Shown: positions 1 to 8,359 of the stretch, piece after piece
Numbering within the stretch: the first letter of the stretch is position 1
Layout: the number at the start of each line of letters is the position of its first letter
Source of the DNA: a virus
DNA length: 32,490 bases
IMG/VR virus record: IMGVR_UViG_3300022928_000079
Coordinates: 1-32,490 of that record
Reading direction: 5' to 3' (one strand)
The notes under the pieces: generated by a model
The model's database searches: none
Seen by the model: only the letters and a program-made list of their open reading frames with translations
What the model was told of the DNA's origin: nothing
Translations under genes and position numbers: made by a program

Positions 1-2
1 GA

Positions 3-2504
3 ATAAATGTCAATGCATTCGTAAGACCTTATAACACAACTTATTCACAAGATGGTGGAACAACAGTTTCATCAAATCTTAAATCAGATGGTAATGGTAG
101 ACTAAGAGGTTACTTCGATTTACCTAATAATAACTCACAAAGATTTGCAACTGGTCAAAGAGAACTAAGAATTACATCTTCATTCTATGACTTGTCAAAT
201 CCAAATTCACAAGCATCAGGTGTTTATCAGGCACAAGGTCTATTACAATCTAATCAAACAGAAATTACTTCTACAAGAAACGGTAGAGTAATTATGGAAA
301 GAATATCAGGTCAGAGGGACTTTATCAGAAGAGGTGAGAGAATGAACGCAGAAGAGTTCGATATTATCGCACCTGAAATAATAATGCCACCTCCACCGAT
401 TCCAAATATTCCAATTCCGATAAACGTTGCTGCTATTGAAGAACCAATATTTGAGGCACCTGATATACCTATCGATACAATTGAATTACCTTTCGTTCCA
501 CCGATAGCGCCTGTATTACCACCGCCACCACCTCCAAGGTTACCGATACCTGAGCCAGAACCTCCTATATTTGCACCTACAGCATTGGGTAGTGCTAATG
601 TAATGTTTGATAGAGAATTAAGAAGATTCAATTTCATTGATATTTCAGATAGAGGTTGGGGTGACCCACTTGCACAATCATTTATTGTAGAAAAGTCAGG
701 TGGTATGTTCATGACATCTATAGACCTATACTTCCAAGCAAAAGATGGAACACTACCAGTGTCCATCGAAGTTAGAACTATGGATAACGGATATCCAGGC
801 AAGACAATCTTACCGTTCTCAACAGTTACTAAGAACCCATCAGAAGTGAATGTATCACAAGACGGTTCAGTTGCAACTACATTTACATTCGATTCACCAG
901 TTTATGTTGAAGAAAATGTTGAATATGCATTCGTAGTATATTCAAACTCAAACAATTATGAGTGTTGGATTTCTAGAATGGGTGAGAAAGACCTTGCAAC
1001 ACAACAAACAATTTCAGGACAACCATATGCTGGTTCTTTATTCTTGTCTCAGAATGCTTCCACATGGACTGCAACACAAGAAGATGACTTGAAGTTCCAC
1101 ATGAAACATGCACAATTTGATACTTCAAAACAACCAAAACTTACTTTTGAAAATAAATCATTACCAGTTGCAGACTTACAAGATAATCCAATCGAGACAT
1201 TCGATGGTCAAACATATGTGAAAGTATATAATTACTTCCACGGAATGTATACTGAAAATTCACAAGTCGTAATTGATGGTGTAACTGGTGATAAATTAAA
1301 TGGTGTATTAACAATAGGAACACCTAGTGTAAGTTCAACACCAAATGACGGAACATATAATCTATCAGGAGATGGATTAGATGTAGGTAATGGTTCGGGT
1401 GCAAATATTAAAGTAGTAGTCACAAATAGTGGAACAGATATTGTTGCAACTATTACAGACCCAGGCAGTGGTTATTCGACTTCTGATACGTTGACTTACT
1501 CAAACTTTGATGGTGGAAGTTCAGACTTAACACTTGCAATTGATTCAGTAGGAGATACACTTGGTGGTATTCCAGTAAGTGCAATCAACAGTTCATATAC
1601 TGGTTCAGGAACAAATCTATCAAATATAGATATTGATTCATTTACAGTAACGCCTGATTTAACATCATTCGATTTAGATTCATCATACACTGCAAACGAT
1701 AACGTATTGGGTGGTGGTGACAGTGCAACATGTTCTAGAAACTATTACTTCGATACACTTCACACTATGATTCCAAATTTAACTTTTGCAATGACTAGAA
1801 TAAGTGGAAACGTATTGATGACACCTATGAATTCGCCTGAAGGTTATTCAAATAGAACTGCATACAGTAAGAGAACTAGTAACGAATTTATCACATTGAA
1901 TGATAACGTATTCTTTGATTCATCACACGTTATTGCTTCTGCAACTAACGAAGGTGCATCACACTTACTACAGTCAGAAAAATCAATGACAACAATATTA
2001 CAGTTAATGTCAGTGAATCCAAACGTGTCACCAGTTATCGATATCGCAACTATTGGTGCGATTGCAATCGGAAACAGATTAAATAAAATTGATTCATCAA
2101 GTGACGTTGTTACAGGAACTACATATGTTCCATCAACAGAAGCAGACGGTGATAACAACGTAATGGTGTATTGCACAAGAAAAGTTAACTTGAAGACACC
2201 TGCTTCATCTATTAAAGTGATTGCAGATGTGTTTAGACCACCTACAACAGAAGTAGAGTTCATGTATAAAGTATTAGAAAATGATATCTCAACGTCTTTT
2301 GATGATATAGATTGGAAATACTTTAATACAGATGGTTCACCCGATGTAACAATAGAAGCAGATGCAAGAAACTTTAAGGAATATGAATTTACAGTAGAAG
2401 ACTTACCTGAATTCACTGCTTTCGCAGTTAAGATTGTAGGTAAAGGAACCAATACTGCAGTCGTTCCTTCGGTATCTGCATTGAGATGTATAGGACTTGC
2501 ATAA
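3..2504 (+). CDS. Large tail/baseplate structural protein, 5' end outside window
   Basis: The frame is open from base 3, so the TTG at 192 is not a real start; 833 residues are visible. In order: a short beta-rich N-terminal part; a proline hinge at about bases 373-582 with roughly 27 prolines in 70 residues, including a run of six; a beta-domain from about base 660 beginning WGDPLAQSF and running through VEYAFVVYSNSNNYECW and QPYAGSLFLSQNASTW; then Gly/Ser-rich beta repeats including a GSGYS motif near base 1470. I recall the DPLAQ(S/T)F...SQNxSTW domain from large virion structural proteins of marine T4-like phages, where it sits among baseplate and tail genes. Its exact role (baseplate wedge or tail-fiber base) is not decided by the sequence. 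The stop overlaps the next start as TAATG. Confidence 0.8.
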   Translation: MNVNAFVRPYNTTYSQDGGTTVSSNLKSDGNGRLRGYFDLPNNNSQRFATGQRELRITSSFYDLSNPNSQASGVYQAQGLLQSNQTEITSTRNGRVIMERISGQRDFIRRGERMNAEEFDIIAPEIIMPPPPIPNIPIPINVAAIEEPIFEAPDIPIDTIELPFVPPIAPVLPPPPPPRLPIPEPEPPIFAPTALGSANVMFDRELRRFNFIDISDRGWGDPLAQSFIVEKSGGMFMTSIDLYFQAKDGTLPVSIEVRTMDNGYPGKTILPFSTVTKNPSEVNVSQDGSVATTFTFDSPVYVEENVEYAFVVYSNSNNYECWISRMGEKDLATQQTISGQPYAGSLFLSQNASTWTATQEDDLKFHMKHAQFDTSKQPKLTFENKSLPVADLQDNPIETFDGQTYVKVYNYFHGMYTENSQVVIDGVTGDKLNGVLTIGTPSVSSTPNDGTYNLSGDGLDVGNGSGANIKVVVTNSGTDIVATITDPGSGYSTSDTLTYSNFDGGSSDLTLAIDSVGDTLGGIPVSAINSSYTGSGTNLSNIDIDSFTVTPDLTSFDLDSSYTANDNVLGGGDSATCSRNYYFDTLHTMIPNLTFAMTRISGNVLMTPMNSPEGYSNRTAYSKRTSNEFITLNDNVFFDSSHVIASATNEGASHLLQSEKSMTTILQLMSVNPNVSPVIDIATIGAIAIGNRLNKIDSSSDVVTGTTYVPSTEADGDNNVMVYCTRKVNLKTPASSIKVIADVFRPPTTEVEFMYKVLENDISTSFDDIDWKYFNTDGSPDVTIEADARNFKEYEFTVEDLPEFTAFAVKIVGKGTNTAVVPSVSALRCIGLA

Positions 2505-2716
2505 TGTCAGAGTATGTTAAGGTGGAAGGACATTCATCATTATTAAGAGATGAAGAATCCACTGCAATAGTTTCAACAGATATAAATGCATGGAGACTAC
2601 AAAGAAGAAGGAAAGAAGTATTTAAGTCTCAGGTGAATGAGATAAATAACTTAAAGGAAGAAATTTCCGAAATAAAATTAATGTTAAACACTATATTAGA
2701 GAAAGTTCATGGCTAA
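2504..2716 (+). CDS. Small coiled-coil protein of the tail cluster
   Basis: A 70-residue protein. I chose the ATG at 2504, which forms a TAATG overlap with the preceding stop; an upstream in-frame ATG at 2486 would add six residues inside the previous gene and has no advantage. It begins MSEYVKVEGHSSLLRDEES, then has a basic stretch (QRRRKEVFKSQ), then a heptad-like C-terminal helix (INNLKEEISEIKLMLNTILEKV). Small proteins with this SEYxKVEGH start and C-terminal coiled coil accompany structural genes in marine T4-like phages, as far as I recall; none has a function known to me. The end overlaps the next ATG by 8 nt, so translational coupling with the fiber gene is likely. It could be a fiber or baseplate connector or an assembly factor; this is inference. 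Confidence 0.75.
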   Translation: MSEYVKVEGHSSLLRDEESTAIVSTDINAWRLQRRRKEVFKSQVNEINNLKEEISEIKLMLNTILEKVHG

Positions 2717-4121
2717 AACAGTAGACCAATATTCAACATTAGAACAATTCAGAACTAGGTATAATGACCTTGCAAATGATGTCGGCGATATCAGTGGTCT
2801 TAGAACTGAAAATCAAGAGACTATTGTTGATGCAGTTAATAGTTTAGAAGATAAATCATTCTTCTTCCAAGAATTTATATTTACTGCATCTGCTAGTCAA
2901 ACATCGTTTAGTGGTGCTGATGGTTTTGGAAACACTATGTCTTTCAGAACAAAAAGAGTTCAAGTGTATCTAAATGATAAACACTTAGTTGCAGATACAG
3001 ACTTTTCTATTGGTGGATTCGGAGTTGTAAGTGGGAACACATATAGTTCACTTACACTTATAGGTTCGTATTCAGGTGGTGCAAGTGCTGGTGATAAACT
3101 TAGTGTATATGCATACACTGGTTCTTACTTAGGTGTAGTTGACACTGGTGCTGTATCAGGATTCTTTACTAACACTGCTGCACAATCCATCTATAATACA
3201 AACGATAGTGGTATAATATTAAATGGTGATGGAAGTAACAGAACAACTGCATTATCAGATTCGTCTAATTTTAATATTGAACTTGCTGGTAACACACTTG
3301 CAGATGGTAATTTAAAACTTAATACGGGTGGAACATTTACTGCTCCAACAATTACAGATGGAACTTTATCTATCAACTCAGGAACTATTAGTTCAGGTGT
3401 TGCGGCAACATTCAGTGGTGCTGTAACTGGTGGAAGTTTAACAGATGGAACTGCAACTATTACAGGTGGAACAGGAACAGGATTTAGTTCAATCACCTCT
3501 ACATCATTTACTGGTAACCTCACTGGAAATGTCACTGGTGACCTCACTGGAGATGTCACGGGGACAGTTTCAAGTATTGCAAACCATGATACAGGAGACT
3601 TGACAGAAGGCAGTAATTTGTATTATACTGATGCAAGGGTAGACTCAAGAATGAGTGGTAAAGATTTAAACTTCTTTGATGATGTTAATTATACCACAAC
3701 TCCAACAGCAGGTCAAATTCTAGTATGGGATAACGCAAATCAGTATTGGGAACCTGCTGACAATTCAACAACCTCAGATAGTATCACTGAAGGTTCAAAC
3801 AATTTATATTTCACTAACGAAAGAGTTGACGATAGAGTCAGTGCATTAATCGTTGGTGGAACTGGTATCACTGCAACTTATAACGACTCTGCTGGAACAT
3901 TAACACTAGATGGTTCTGCTCAATACGGAGACTCAGATGTTCAATCATATTTGAGTGGTGGTGACGGTTTAACATTAAGTGGTTCAGGAAGTTTTTCTGT
4001 AAATACATCTAACGGAGTTAAAACCGATAGTGACAATGTAGTTCTTGATTATGAAATAGTATCTTCTGCACCTTCAAGTGCTGGTTCTACATCGACTGGT
4101 CACTTATGGTTTGTAGTATGA
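2709..4121 (+). CDS. Modular tail fiber-like protein
   Basis: A 470-residue beta-rich, Gly/Ser/Thr-rich protein without cysteine-rich or enzymatic motifs. Residues 1-50 are helical (an attachment domain candidate). Residues about 57-140 carry a module built around VQVYLNDKHLVADTDFS and GDKLSVYAYTG, which recurs in the gene at 8360. Residues about 150-300 are short repeats (FTGNLTGNVTGDLTGDVTG). Two copies of an EGSNxLYFTNERVDDRV module follow (around residues 300 and 370), also found in the genes at 10484 and 10717. The C-terminus SAPSSAGSTSTGHLWFVV matches the end of the gene at 10717. This is a typical marine-phage fiber composed of exchangeable modules. It is probably part of the distal tail or baseplate appendages; the receptor is unknown. 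Confidence 0.75.
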   Translation: MAKTVDQYSTLEQFRTRYNDLANDVGDISGLRTENQETIVDAVNSLEDKSFFFQEFIFTASASQTSFSGADGFGNTMSFRTKRVQVYLNDKHLVADTDFSIGGFGVVSGNTYSSLTLIGSYSGGASAGDKLSVYAYTGSYLGVVDTGAVSGFFTNTAAQSIYNTNDSGIILNGDGSNRTTALSDSSNFNIELAGNTLADGNLKLNTGGTFTAPTITDGTLSINSGTISSGVAATFSGAVTGGSLTDGTATITGGTGTGFSSITSTSFTGNLTGNVTGDLTGDVTGTVSSIANHDTGDLTEGSNLYYTDARVDSRMSGKDLNFFDDVNYTTTPTAGQILVWDNANQYWEPADNSTTSDSITEGSNNLYFTNERVDDRVSALIVGGTGITATYNDSAGTLTLDGSAQYGDSDVQSYLSGGDGLTLSGSGSFSVNTSNGVKTDSDNVVLDYEIVSSAPSSAGSTSTGHLWFVV

Positions 4122-4122
4122 T

Positions 4123-5226
4123 ATGTCTGATGAAATCTATGTAAATATAGGAACTACGTTCCAACAACCATACCAAGCACAACAACCTGCTATTGGTCAA
4201 ACGCCTGCAAACGTTCAAGCAACAAGACAAGCGATTGCAAATGCACAAACACCTTTTACATATCAGAACAGACAACCTTCGACTTATAGAAATCCAGTAA
4301 ACGCACAAAGTCCGTATATTGCAAATGCACAACAACCGTATCCACATCCAGTGAATGCGAACTATCCGTTCATTGCAAATGCACAAACACCTTATCCGTA
4401 TATTGCGAATAGTCAAACACCTTATATTGCACAGGCAAGACAACCTTCGACTTATGCAAGACAAGGTAGGTCACCTTTTACATACGCAAGACAAGGTCAA
4501 AGTCCATTTACATATCAGGCACAAAGTCCATTTACATATAATAGTAGACAACCTGTAATATATCAGGTAACTTATCAACACCCTGCTACATATCAGGCAA
4601 GACAACCTGCTGCTTATAGAAACCCTGTTGGTTATCGTGTTCCATATATCGCAAATGCTCAGTATACTGCTCAACAACCAGCAAACAAACAAAGTCCATA
4701 TATTGCAAATAGACAAACTCCATATGAAGCATCTGCTCAACAAACAGCAACATATATTGCAAGTGTCCCATCCACTTACACATATGATTTAGAATTTTAC
4801 ACTTTATCAGGAATAATGTCTTTATATTCAGCAAGTGGATATGCATATTACATAGGATTTACTGATGGTGTTCCTTATGGTAATCCAGCAGGATTAGGTA
4901 GTTCACCACAATCACCAACTCTTGGAGCTTTATTCAGTGGTTCAAATGCAATAATGGTAGGGAAAAATGGGCCATCATATTCTGCAATGATAGCTTCTAA
5001 TTGGAGTGTTTTCCTTGCATCGCCAGGAGGGCCAATGCCATTGGTAGATGCTGGATTTACTAAGGTTAAAATCAGTTCACCTAATTTATCAGAAACAGCA
5101 TTTCCATTAGCGACATATTCAAATGCATCTCATAGTATGAGTTTTCCAGCACCAACATGGGTAACAACAGGGTCTAGCCCCTTCAACCCAACTGGTGGTG
5201 ATTTTACAATTAAATTTATTAAGTAG
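4123..5226 (+). CDS. Q/N/P/Y repeat fiber protein with C-terminal tip domain (repeat paralog 1)
   Basis: A 367-residue protein. Residues 16-216 are imperfect repeats of units such as YQNRQPST, YRNPVN, YIANAQTP and YARQGRSPFT, six to ten residues long. All 27 prolines in this segment are at even residue numbers, and all tyrosines are at odd ones. Residues about 218-367 form a separate globular-looking domain (LYSASGYAYYIGFTDGVPYG...GGDFTIKFIK) about 88% identical by eye to the C-terminus of the gene at 12368. There is no signal peptide, membrane segment or enzymatic motif. The start lies 1 nt after the previous stop with a poor Shine-Dalgarno, suggesting coupling. I do not recognise the family. 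Architecture (repeat shaft plus tip) suggests a fiber or adhesin; an alternative is a capsid- or tail-decorating protein. Confidence 0.8.
   Translation: MSDEIYVNIGTTFQQPYQAQQPAIGQTPANVQATRQAIANAQTPFTYQNRQPSTYRNPVNAQSPYIANAQQPYPHPVNANYPFIANAQTPYPYIANSQTPYIAQARQPSTYARQGRSPFTYARQGQSPFTYQAQSPFTYNSRQPVIYQVTYQHPATYQARQPAAYRNPVGYRVPYIANAQYTAQQPANKQSPYIANRQTPYEASAQQTATYIASVPSTYTYDLEFYTLSGIMSLYSASGYAYYIGFTDGVPYGNPAGLGSSPQSPTLGALFSGSNAIMVGKNGPSYSAMIASNWSVFLASPGGPMPLVDAGFTKVKISSPNLSETAFPLATYSNASHSMSFPAPTWVTTGSSPFNPTGGDFTIKFIK
4168..4770 (+). repeat. Protein-level P/Y repeat tract, paralog 1
   Basis: Codes for residues 16-216 of the gene at 4123. Proline spacings are 2, 6, 8, 10, 12 and 16 residues, never odd. 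Identical peptide units use different synonymous codons (for example FTY as ttcacatat, tttacgtat, tttacatac in this family), so the pattern is kept at protein level and is not fresh tandem DNA duplication. Confidence 0.85.
4825..4887 (+). repeat. 63-bp perfect match to 13331-13393 (tip domain, copy 1)
   Basis: This stretch inside the tip domain of the gene at 4123 is base-for-base identical to 13331-13393 in the gene at 12368. A further 38-nt identical stretch lies at the two 3' ends (AACCCAACTGGTGGTG...). Identity at synonymous sites suggests recent duplication or gene conversion. Confidence 0.85.
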
Positions 5227-5236
5227 GAGGTAGAGA

Positions 5237-6004
5237 ATGGCAATAGGACAAAAACAAACACCATATCCTGCTACTTATCAGCATCCAGTGATATATCAAA
5301 ATCAGATACCTTCTACGTATCAGAATAGACAACCAGTGATATATCAACATACGTATCAACATCCGACTACATATCAGGCAAGACAACCTGCTGGATATAG
5401 AAACCCAGTATCGTATAGGGTTCCTTACATTGCAAGTTATCAGATAACTTCTCAACAACCAGCAAGTTATCAATCACCATATATTGCGAATGCAAGACAA
5501 CCGTATCCTGCTAATGCTCAACAACCGTATCCGTATATTGCGAATGCACAACAACCGTATCCGTATATAGCAAATGCACAGGCACCGTTCACATATCAAA
5601 ATAGACAACCTAATACGTATGCAAGACAAGGACAACAACCGTCAACCTATCAACATCAGGCACCTTATACACGTCAGGTAACTGGTAGAACACCGTTTAC
5701 GTATCAAAACAGACAACCAGTTATATATCAGAATCCAGTTAATAGACAGACACCGTATATTGCACAAGCAAGACAACCTTCGATATATCAAAACCCTTAT
5801 CAGGTTCCTTACACTATTGCACAACCTTATACATATCAGGTCAATTACACTTCTACAAGACCTATTGGCCCAGTTGCAAAAGTTAAAGGTGTATATGTAA
5901 ATGACGGTGGAACTGTTAGAAAAGTTGACGAAGTTTACACAAATGATAGTGGAACAGTAGAAAAGATTCACCAATCGGTTCCTACTGCTCAATTCAGTAA
6001 GTAA
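5237..6004 (+). CDS. Q/N/P/Y repeat fiber protein (repeat paralog 2)
   Basis: A 255-residue protein with a strong AGGAGG Shine-Dalgarno at 5225-5230, 10 nt after the previous stop. Residues 9-209 are the same kind of repeats as in the preceding gene (YQNRQPVI, YRNPVS, YIANAQQPYP, YARQGQQPST); all 30 prolines there have odd residue numbers. The C-terminal 45 residues are different: a basic linker and two copies of a (V/T)Y(V/T)NDxGTV(R/E)K motif, a small beta motif seen at the ends of other marine phage fibers. It lacks the 150-residue tip domain of paralog 1. Adjacent position and coupling suggest it is made together with paralog 1, perhaps as a second shaft subunit. No family recognised; role as fiber is inferred. 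Confidence 0.78.
   Translation: MAIGQKQTPYPATYQHPVIYQNQIPSTYQNRQPVIYQHTYQHPTTYQARQPAGYRNPVSYRVPYIASYQITSQQPASYQSPYIANARQPYPANAQQPYPYIANAQQPYPYIANAQAPFTYQNRQPNTYARQGQQPSTYQHQAPYTRQVTGRTPFTYQNRQPVIYQNPVNRQTPYIAQARQPSIYQNPYQVPYTIAQPYTYQVNYTSTRPIGPVAKVKGVYVNDGGTVRKVDEVYTNDSGTVEKIHQSVPTAQFSK
5261..5863 (+). repeat. Protein-level P/Y repeat tract, paralog 2
   Basis: Residues 9-209 of the gene at 5237. Thirty prolines, all on odd residue numbers, with spacings of 2, 4, 6, 8, 10 and 12. A triple occurrence of QQPYPYIANAQ-type units around 5510-5585 is the most regular part. Confidence 0.85.
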
Positions 6005-6016
6005 ACATTAAAAACG

Positions 6017-6024
6017 CATAAATA
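6017..6024 (+). promoter_or_regulatory. T4-type late promoter octamer, flush with start codon
   Basis: CATAAATA differs from the T4 late consensus TATAAATA at one base. It is followed by GTTAT and then the ATG at 6030. There is no Shine-Dalgarno between. In T4 the octamer spans about -13 to -6, which would place +1 on the A of the ATG. Confidence 0.6.
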
Positions 6025-6029
6025 GTTAT

Positions 6030-6362
6030 ATGGCGATTATTGCAAACTTATATATAGACCAAGGAACAGACTTCAGTATAACAGTTGATGTGACTGATTC
6101 TGCTGGTGATGTTTTAAACTTATCAGGTTATTCTGCATCATCACAAATAAGAAAGACATATAGTTCTTCTTCTGTCTCTGAAACTTTCTCAACGTCTATT
6201 GCAGAAGCAACAGGACAAGTAACATTATCTTTAACAGACACCCAAACAACAGGTTTATCTGCTGGTAGATATGTCTATGATTTGACAATCACTAGTAGTG
6301 GAGGTGCAACTAGTAGAGTTATAGAAGGACAAGCAATTGTCACTCCAGGCGTAACGAGGTAA
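6030..6362 (+). CDS. Small Ig-like/beta-sandwich virion protein
   Basis: A 110-residue, all-beta protein starting MAIIANLYIDQGTDFSITVDV, with a central LNLSGYSASSQIRK and a C-terminal AGRYVYDLTITS...VIEGQAIVTPGVTR. I recall proteins with this IDQGxxF...GYxxxxQIRK...GRYVYD...VxxGxVxVTPxVTR pattern as common in T4-like marine cyanophages next to fiber genes, without assigned function. It resembles a single Ig-like domain that could decorate or join fibers. It opens a new transcription unit: a late promoter octamer ends 5 nt before the ATG and there is no ribosome binding site, so a leaderless mRNA is predicted. The next gene follows after 2 nt with a GAGG Shine-Dalgarno. Confidence 0.75.
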   Translation: MAIIANLYIDQGTDFSITVDVTDSAGDVLNLSGYSASSQIRKTYSSSSVSETFSTSIAEATGQVTLSLTDTQTTGLSAGRYVYDLTITSSGGATSRVIEGQAIVTPGVTR

Positions 6363-6364
6363 TT

Positions 6365-6613
6365 ATGAGTAATATTAAAGGAACATTAAACAGAGCAACA
6401 GGTTCAGTAGGTGCTAGAGTAGCAGGTGCAACAAATATACGTGCAAAACAGGTTGCAATTGGAAACACTTCATCAAATGTAAACCTTTCTGCTAAATCAA
6501 TTAATGAACTTGCAGACGTAAATGCAACGGAAACAGACGATGGATTATTGTCTTACGATGCAGAAACAGACAAATGGACAACCACCACTTCTATAGATGG
6601 TGGAACGTTTTAG
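6365..6613 (+). CDS. Small fiber-associated protein ending in DGGTF
   Basis: An 82-residue protein: a basic, Ala/Gly-rich N-terminal half (LNRATGSVGARVAGATNIRAKQVAIG) and a C-terminal half with KSINELADVNATETDDGLLSYDAETDKWTTTTSIDGGTF. The SINELADVN...DGxLLxYDxxTxKW motif is a recurring element of marine phage fibers. The terminal IDGGTF is shared with the end of the gene at 6758, and IDGGTI with the end of the gene at 10484. GAGG lies 7-10 nt upstream of the ATG, whose coupling to the preceding gene is tight (2-nt gap). Function unknown; it may be a fiber connector. Confidence 0.7.
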   Translation: MSNIKGTLNRATGSVGARVAGATNIRAKQVAIGNTSSNVNLSAKSINELADVNATETDDGLLSYDAETDKWTTTTSIDGGTF

Positions 6614-6616
6614 TTT

Positions 6617-6624
6617 TATAAATA
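6617..6624 (+). promoter_or_regulatory. T4-type late promoter, perfect TATAAATA
   Basis: Exact TATAAATA directly after the stop of the preceding gene (stop ends 6613). The downstream gene starts at 6758, giving an unusually long predicted leader of about 128 nt. Confidence 0.7.
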
Positions 6625-6637
6625 CAAGGATATCAAG

Positions 6638-6720
6638 GGATTCAATCAGTGAGAATCCGACCCTCATAGTGAGAGGATAGAATTTTAGATTATGGTTCAC
6701 GACTCGAATAGTGCAGAGTC
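6638..6720 (+). other. Structured 5' leader with three inverted repeats
   Basis: Between the late promoter at 6617 and the ATG at 6758 lie three short stem-loops: GGATTC (6638-6643) with GAATCC (6653-6658); CTCA with TGAG around 6663-6673; GACTC (6701-6705) with GAGTC (6716-6720). There is no U-run, so it does not look like a terminator. It does not fold into a recognisable tRNA. A regulatory leader or small RNA is possible; no known riboswitch recognised. Confidence 0.4.
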
Positions 6721-6757
6721 ATAAACATTAATTAATTAATTTTTATAGGAAATAAAA

Positions 6758-8323
6758 ATGGCAACAGTAATTCAAATTAAAAGAAGCACAGGAGCAACGG
6801 CACCAGCAGTCTCAGACTTGAGCGAAGGTGAATTAGCGTATGTGCAAGATAGGTCGAATGATGGTGCTAGTGCAAAACTTTATATCGAATCTGTAGACTC
6901 TTTAGGTGCAGCTGCGATACACGAAATCGGTGGTAAATACTATACTGATATCGTAGATGGTTCATCTGCAACTCCTGCTGACTTTAAAGTTGGTAACGGT
7001 TCAACTTCAGGTGGTTCATTAAAGTTAATGGAAGATTCAGACAACGGAAGTAATTTCGTTGCATTGAAATCTCCTGATACACTTGCTTCAGACGTGACCT
7101 TCGTATTACCTTCAGGTGATGGTAGTGCAAACCAAGTATTAGGAACAGATGGTTCAGGTAACCTTTCTTTCTTATCAACAACATCAACACTAGCAGGTGC
7201 AACAGACTCAGATATTTCATCTCCAACATCAGGACAAATTCTTGTTCATGACGGAAGTGATTCATTTGATAACGTATCACTAAGTGGTGACGTAACAATG
7301 GCATCAAGTGGTGCTGTAACAATCGCAAACAGTGCCGTTGAACTCGGTATGATTGACTTCTTTGTTGACGAAGATGACATGTCTTCTGATTCAGATGTTA
7401 AAGTTCCTTCACAACAATCTGTTAAAGCATATGTTGATTCACAAGTAACTGCTCAAGACTTAGACATGGCAGGTGACAGTGGAACAGGTGCAGTCGACTT
7501 AGACTCACAATCAATCACTTTCACTGGTGGAACAGGTGTAACAACTTCTGTTTCAGGTCAAACAGCAACTTTTGCAATTGGTCAGTCAGTTGGAACATCA
7601 GACAACGTAACATTTAACAATGTTGACGTTGATGGAACACTTACATCAGACGATATTACATCAACAAACATATCTGCTTCAGGTAACTTAACAGTTTCAG
7701 GTAACTTAACAGTTAACGGAACAACAACTACTGTAAACTCAACAACTACTTCAGTTGCTGACCCAGTATTTGAAATCGGTGACGATGCATCAGATGACAA
7801 CCTAGACAGAGGTATCAAATTTAAGTATAACGATGGTTCTGCTAAAGTTGGTTTCTTTGGTTTAGATGATTCATCAGGTAAGTTCGTTGCATTAAGTTCA
7901 GCAACAGATAGTTCATCAACATTTACTGGAACAGCAATGAGTGCTGTATTCGGTGGTTTAGAAGCAACAGGTCTTGCATTAAGTGGTTCAATCACTTCTG
8001 TAGACGGTGCTGCTCCTGCTGCTGGAGAGTTATTGGTTGGTAATGGTTCTAATGGAGACATGGAACTTGCAACTTTAACTGCTGGTGAAGGTATCGATGT
8101 AACTAATGCTGACGGTGCAATAACAATCGCTGCTGAAGATGCAACAGATTCCAACAAAGGTATCGCATCTTTCTCAGGTAGTTACTTCACTGTAACTTCA
8201 GGTGATGTTGCTATCGATGATGCAACAACATCTGCAAAAGGTATTGCTTCATTTTCCTCAGATAACTTTACAGTATCATCAGGTGCTGTGACAGTTACTG
8301 CTATTGACGGTGGGACATTTTAA
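6758..8323 (+). CDS. Modular tail fiber-like protein, KRS/GELAY N-terminal type
   Basis: A 521-residue beta-rich protein, preceded by TTTTTATAGGAAATAAAA (weak GGA ribosome site). Residues 1-70 are the module MATVIQIKRSTGATAPAVSDLSEGELAYVQD...KLYIE, shared with the next gene and known to me from N-termini of many phage fibers. Residues about 205-235 contain DEDDMSS...PSQQSVKAYVDSQV, repeated nearly verbatim in the gene at 10717. Residues about 310-390 hold a GNLTVNGTTTTVNSTTTSVADPVFEIGDDASD...GIKFKYNDGS module, related to those at 9670 and 10717. The end is AIDGGTF. Likely a trimeric fiber component; the receptor and exact position are unknown. Confidence 0.78.
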   Translation: MATVIQIKRSTGATAPAVSDLSEGELAYVQDRSNDGASAKLYIESVDSLGAAAIHEIGGKYYTDIVDGSSATPADFKVGNGSTSGGSLKLMEDSDNGSNFVALKSPDTLASDVTFVLPSGDGSANQVLGTDGSGNLSFLSTTSTLAGATDSDISSPTSGQILVHDGSDSFDNVSLSGDVTMASSGAVTIANSAVELGMIDFFVDEDDMSSDSDVKVPSQQSVKAYVDSQVTAQDLDMAGDSGTGAVDLDSQSITFTGGTGVTTSVSGQTATFAIGQSVGTSDNVTFNNVDVDGTLTSDDITSTNISASGNLTVSGNLTVNGTTTTVNSTTTSVADPVFEIGDDASDDNLDRGIKFKYNDGSAKVGFFGLDDSSGKFVALSSATDSSSTFTGTAMSAVFGGLEATGLALSGSITSVDGAAPAAGELLVGNGSNGDMELATLTAGEGIDVTNADGAITIAAEDATDSNKGIASFSGSYFTVTSGDVAIDDATTSAKGIASFSSDNFTVSSGAVTVTAIDGGTF

Positions 8324-8359
8324 TAGTAATTAATTTCAACCAATCAATAGGAGAGTAAA

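Noticed and set aside
192-194. TTG at 192 as start of the first gene
   Set aside because: The same frame is open to the left edge of the window with compatible beta-rich sequence, so the gene begins outside.
1844-2452. Long antisense open frame (202 codons), and many others such as 7582-8157 and 11301-11924
   Set aside because: They are shadows of AT-rich, Ser/Thr/Gly-rich genes on the + strand. They have no ribosome sites, no promoter and implausible composition.
4087-4743. Antisense frames rich in Cys, Ile and Arg opposite the repeat genes
   Set aside because: The regular CICN/RLSC-like pattern is only the reverse complement of the Tyr/Gln/Asn/Arg/Pro repeats.
6638-6720. tRNA gene in the leader before 6758
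   Set aside because: The three stems do not close into an acceptor arm, and no proper anticodon or T-arm can be placed.
6692-6724. A 10-residue ORF (MVHDSNSAES) in the structured leader
   Set aside because: No ribosome binding site and it overlaps the third stem-loop; too short to support as a leader peptide.
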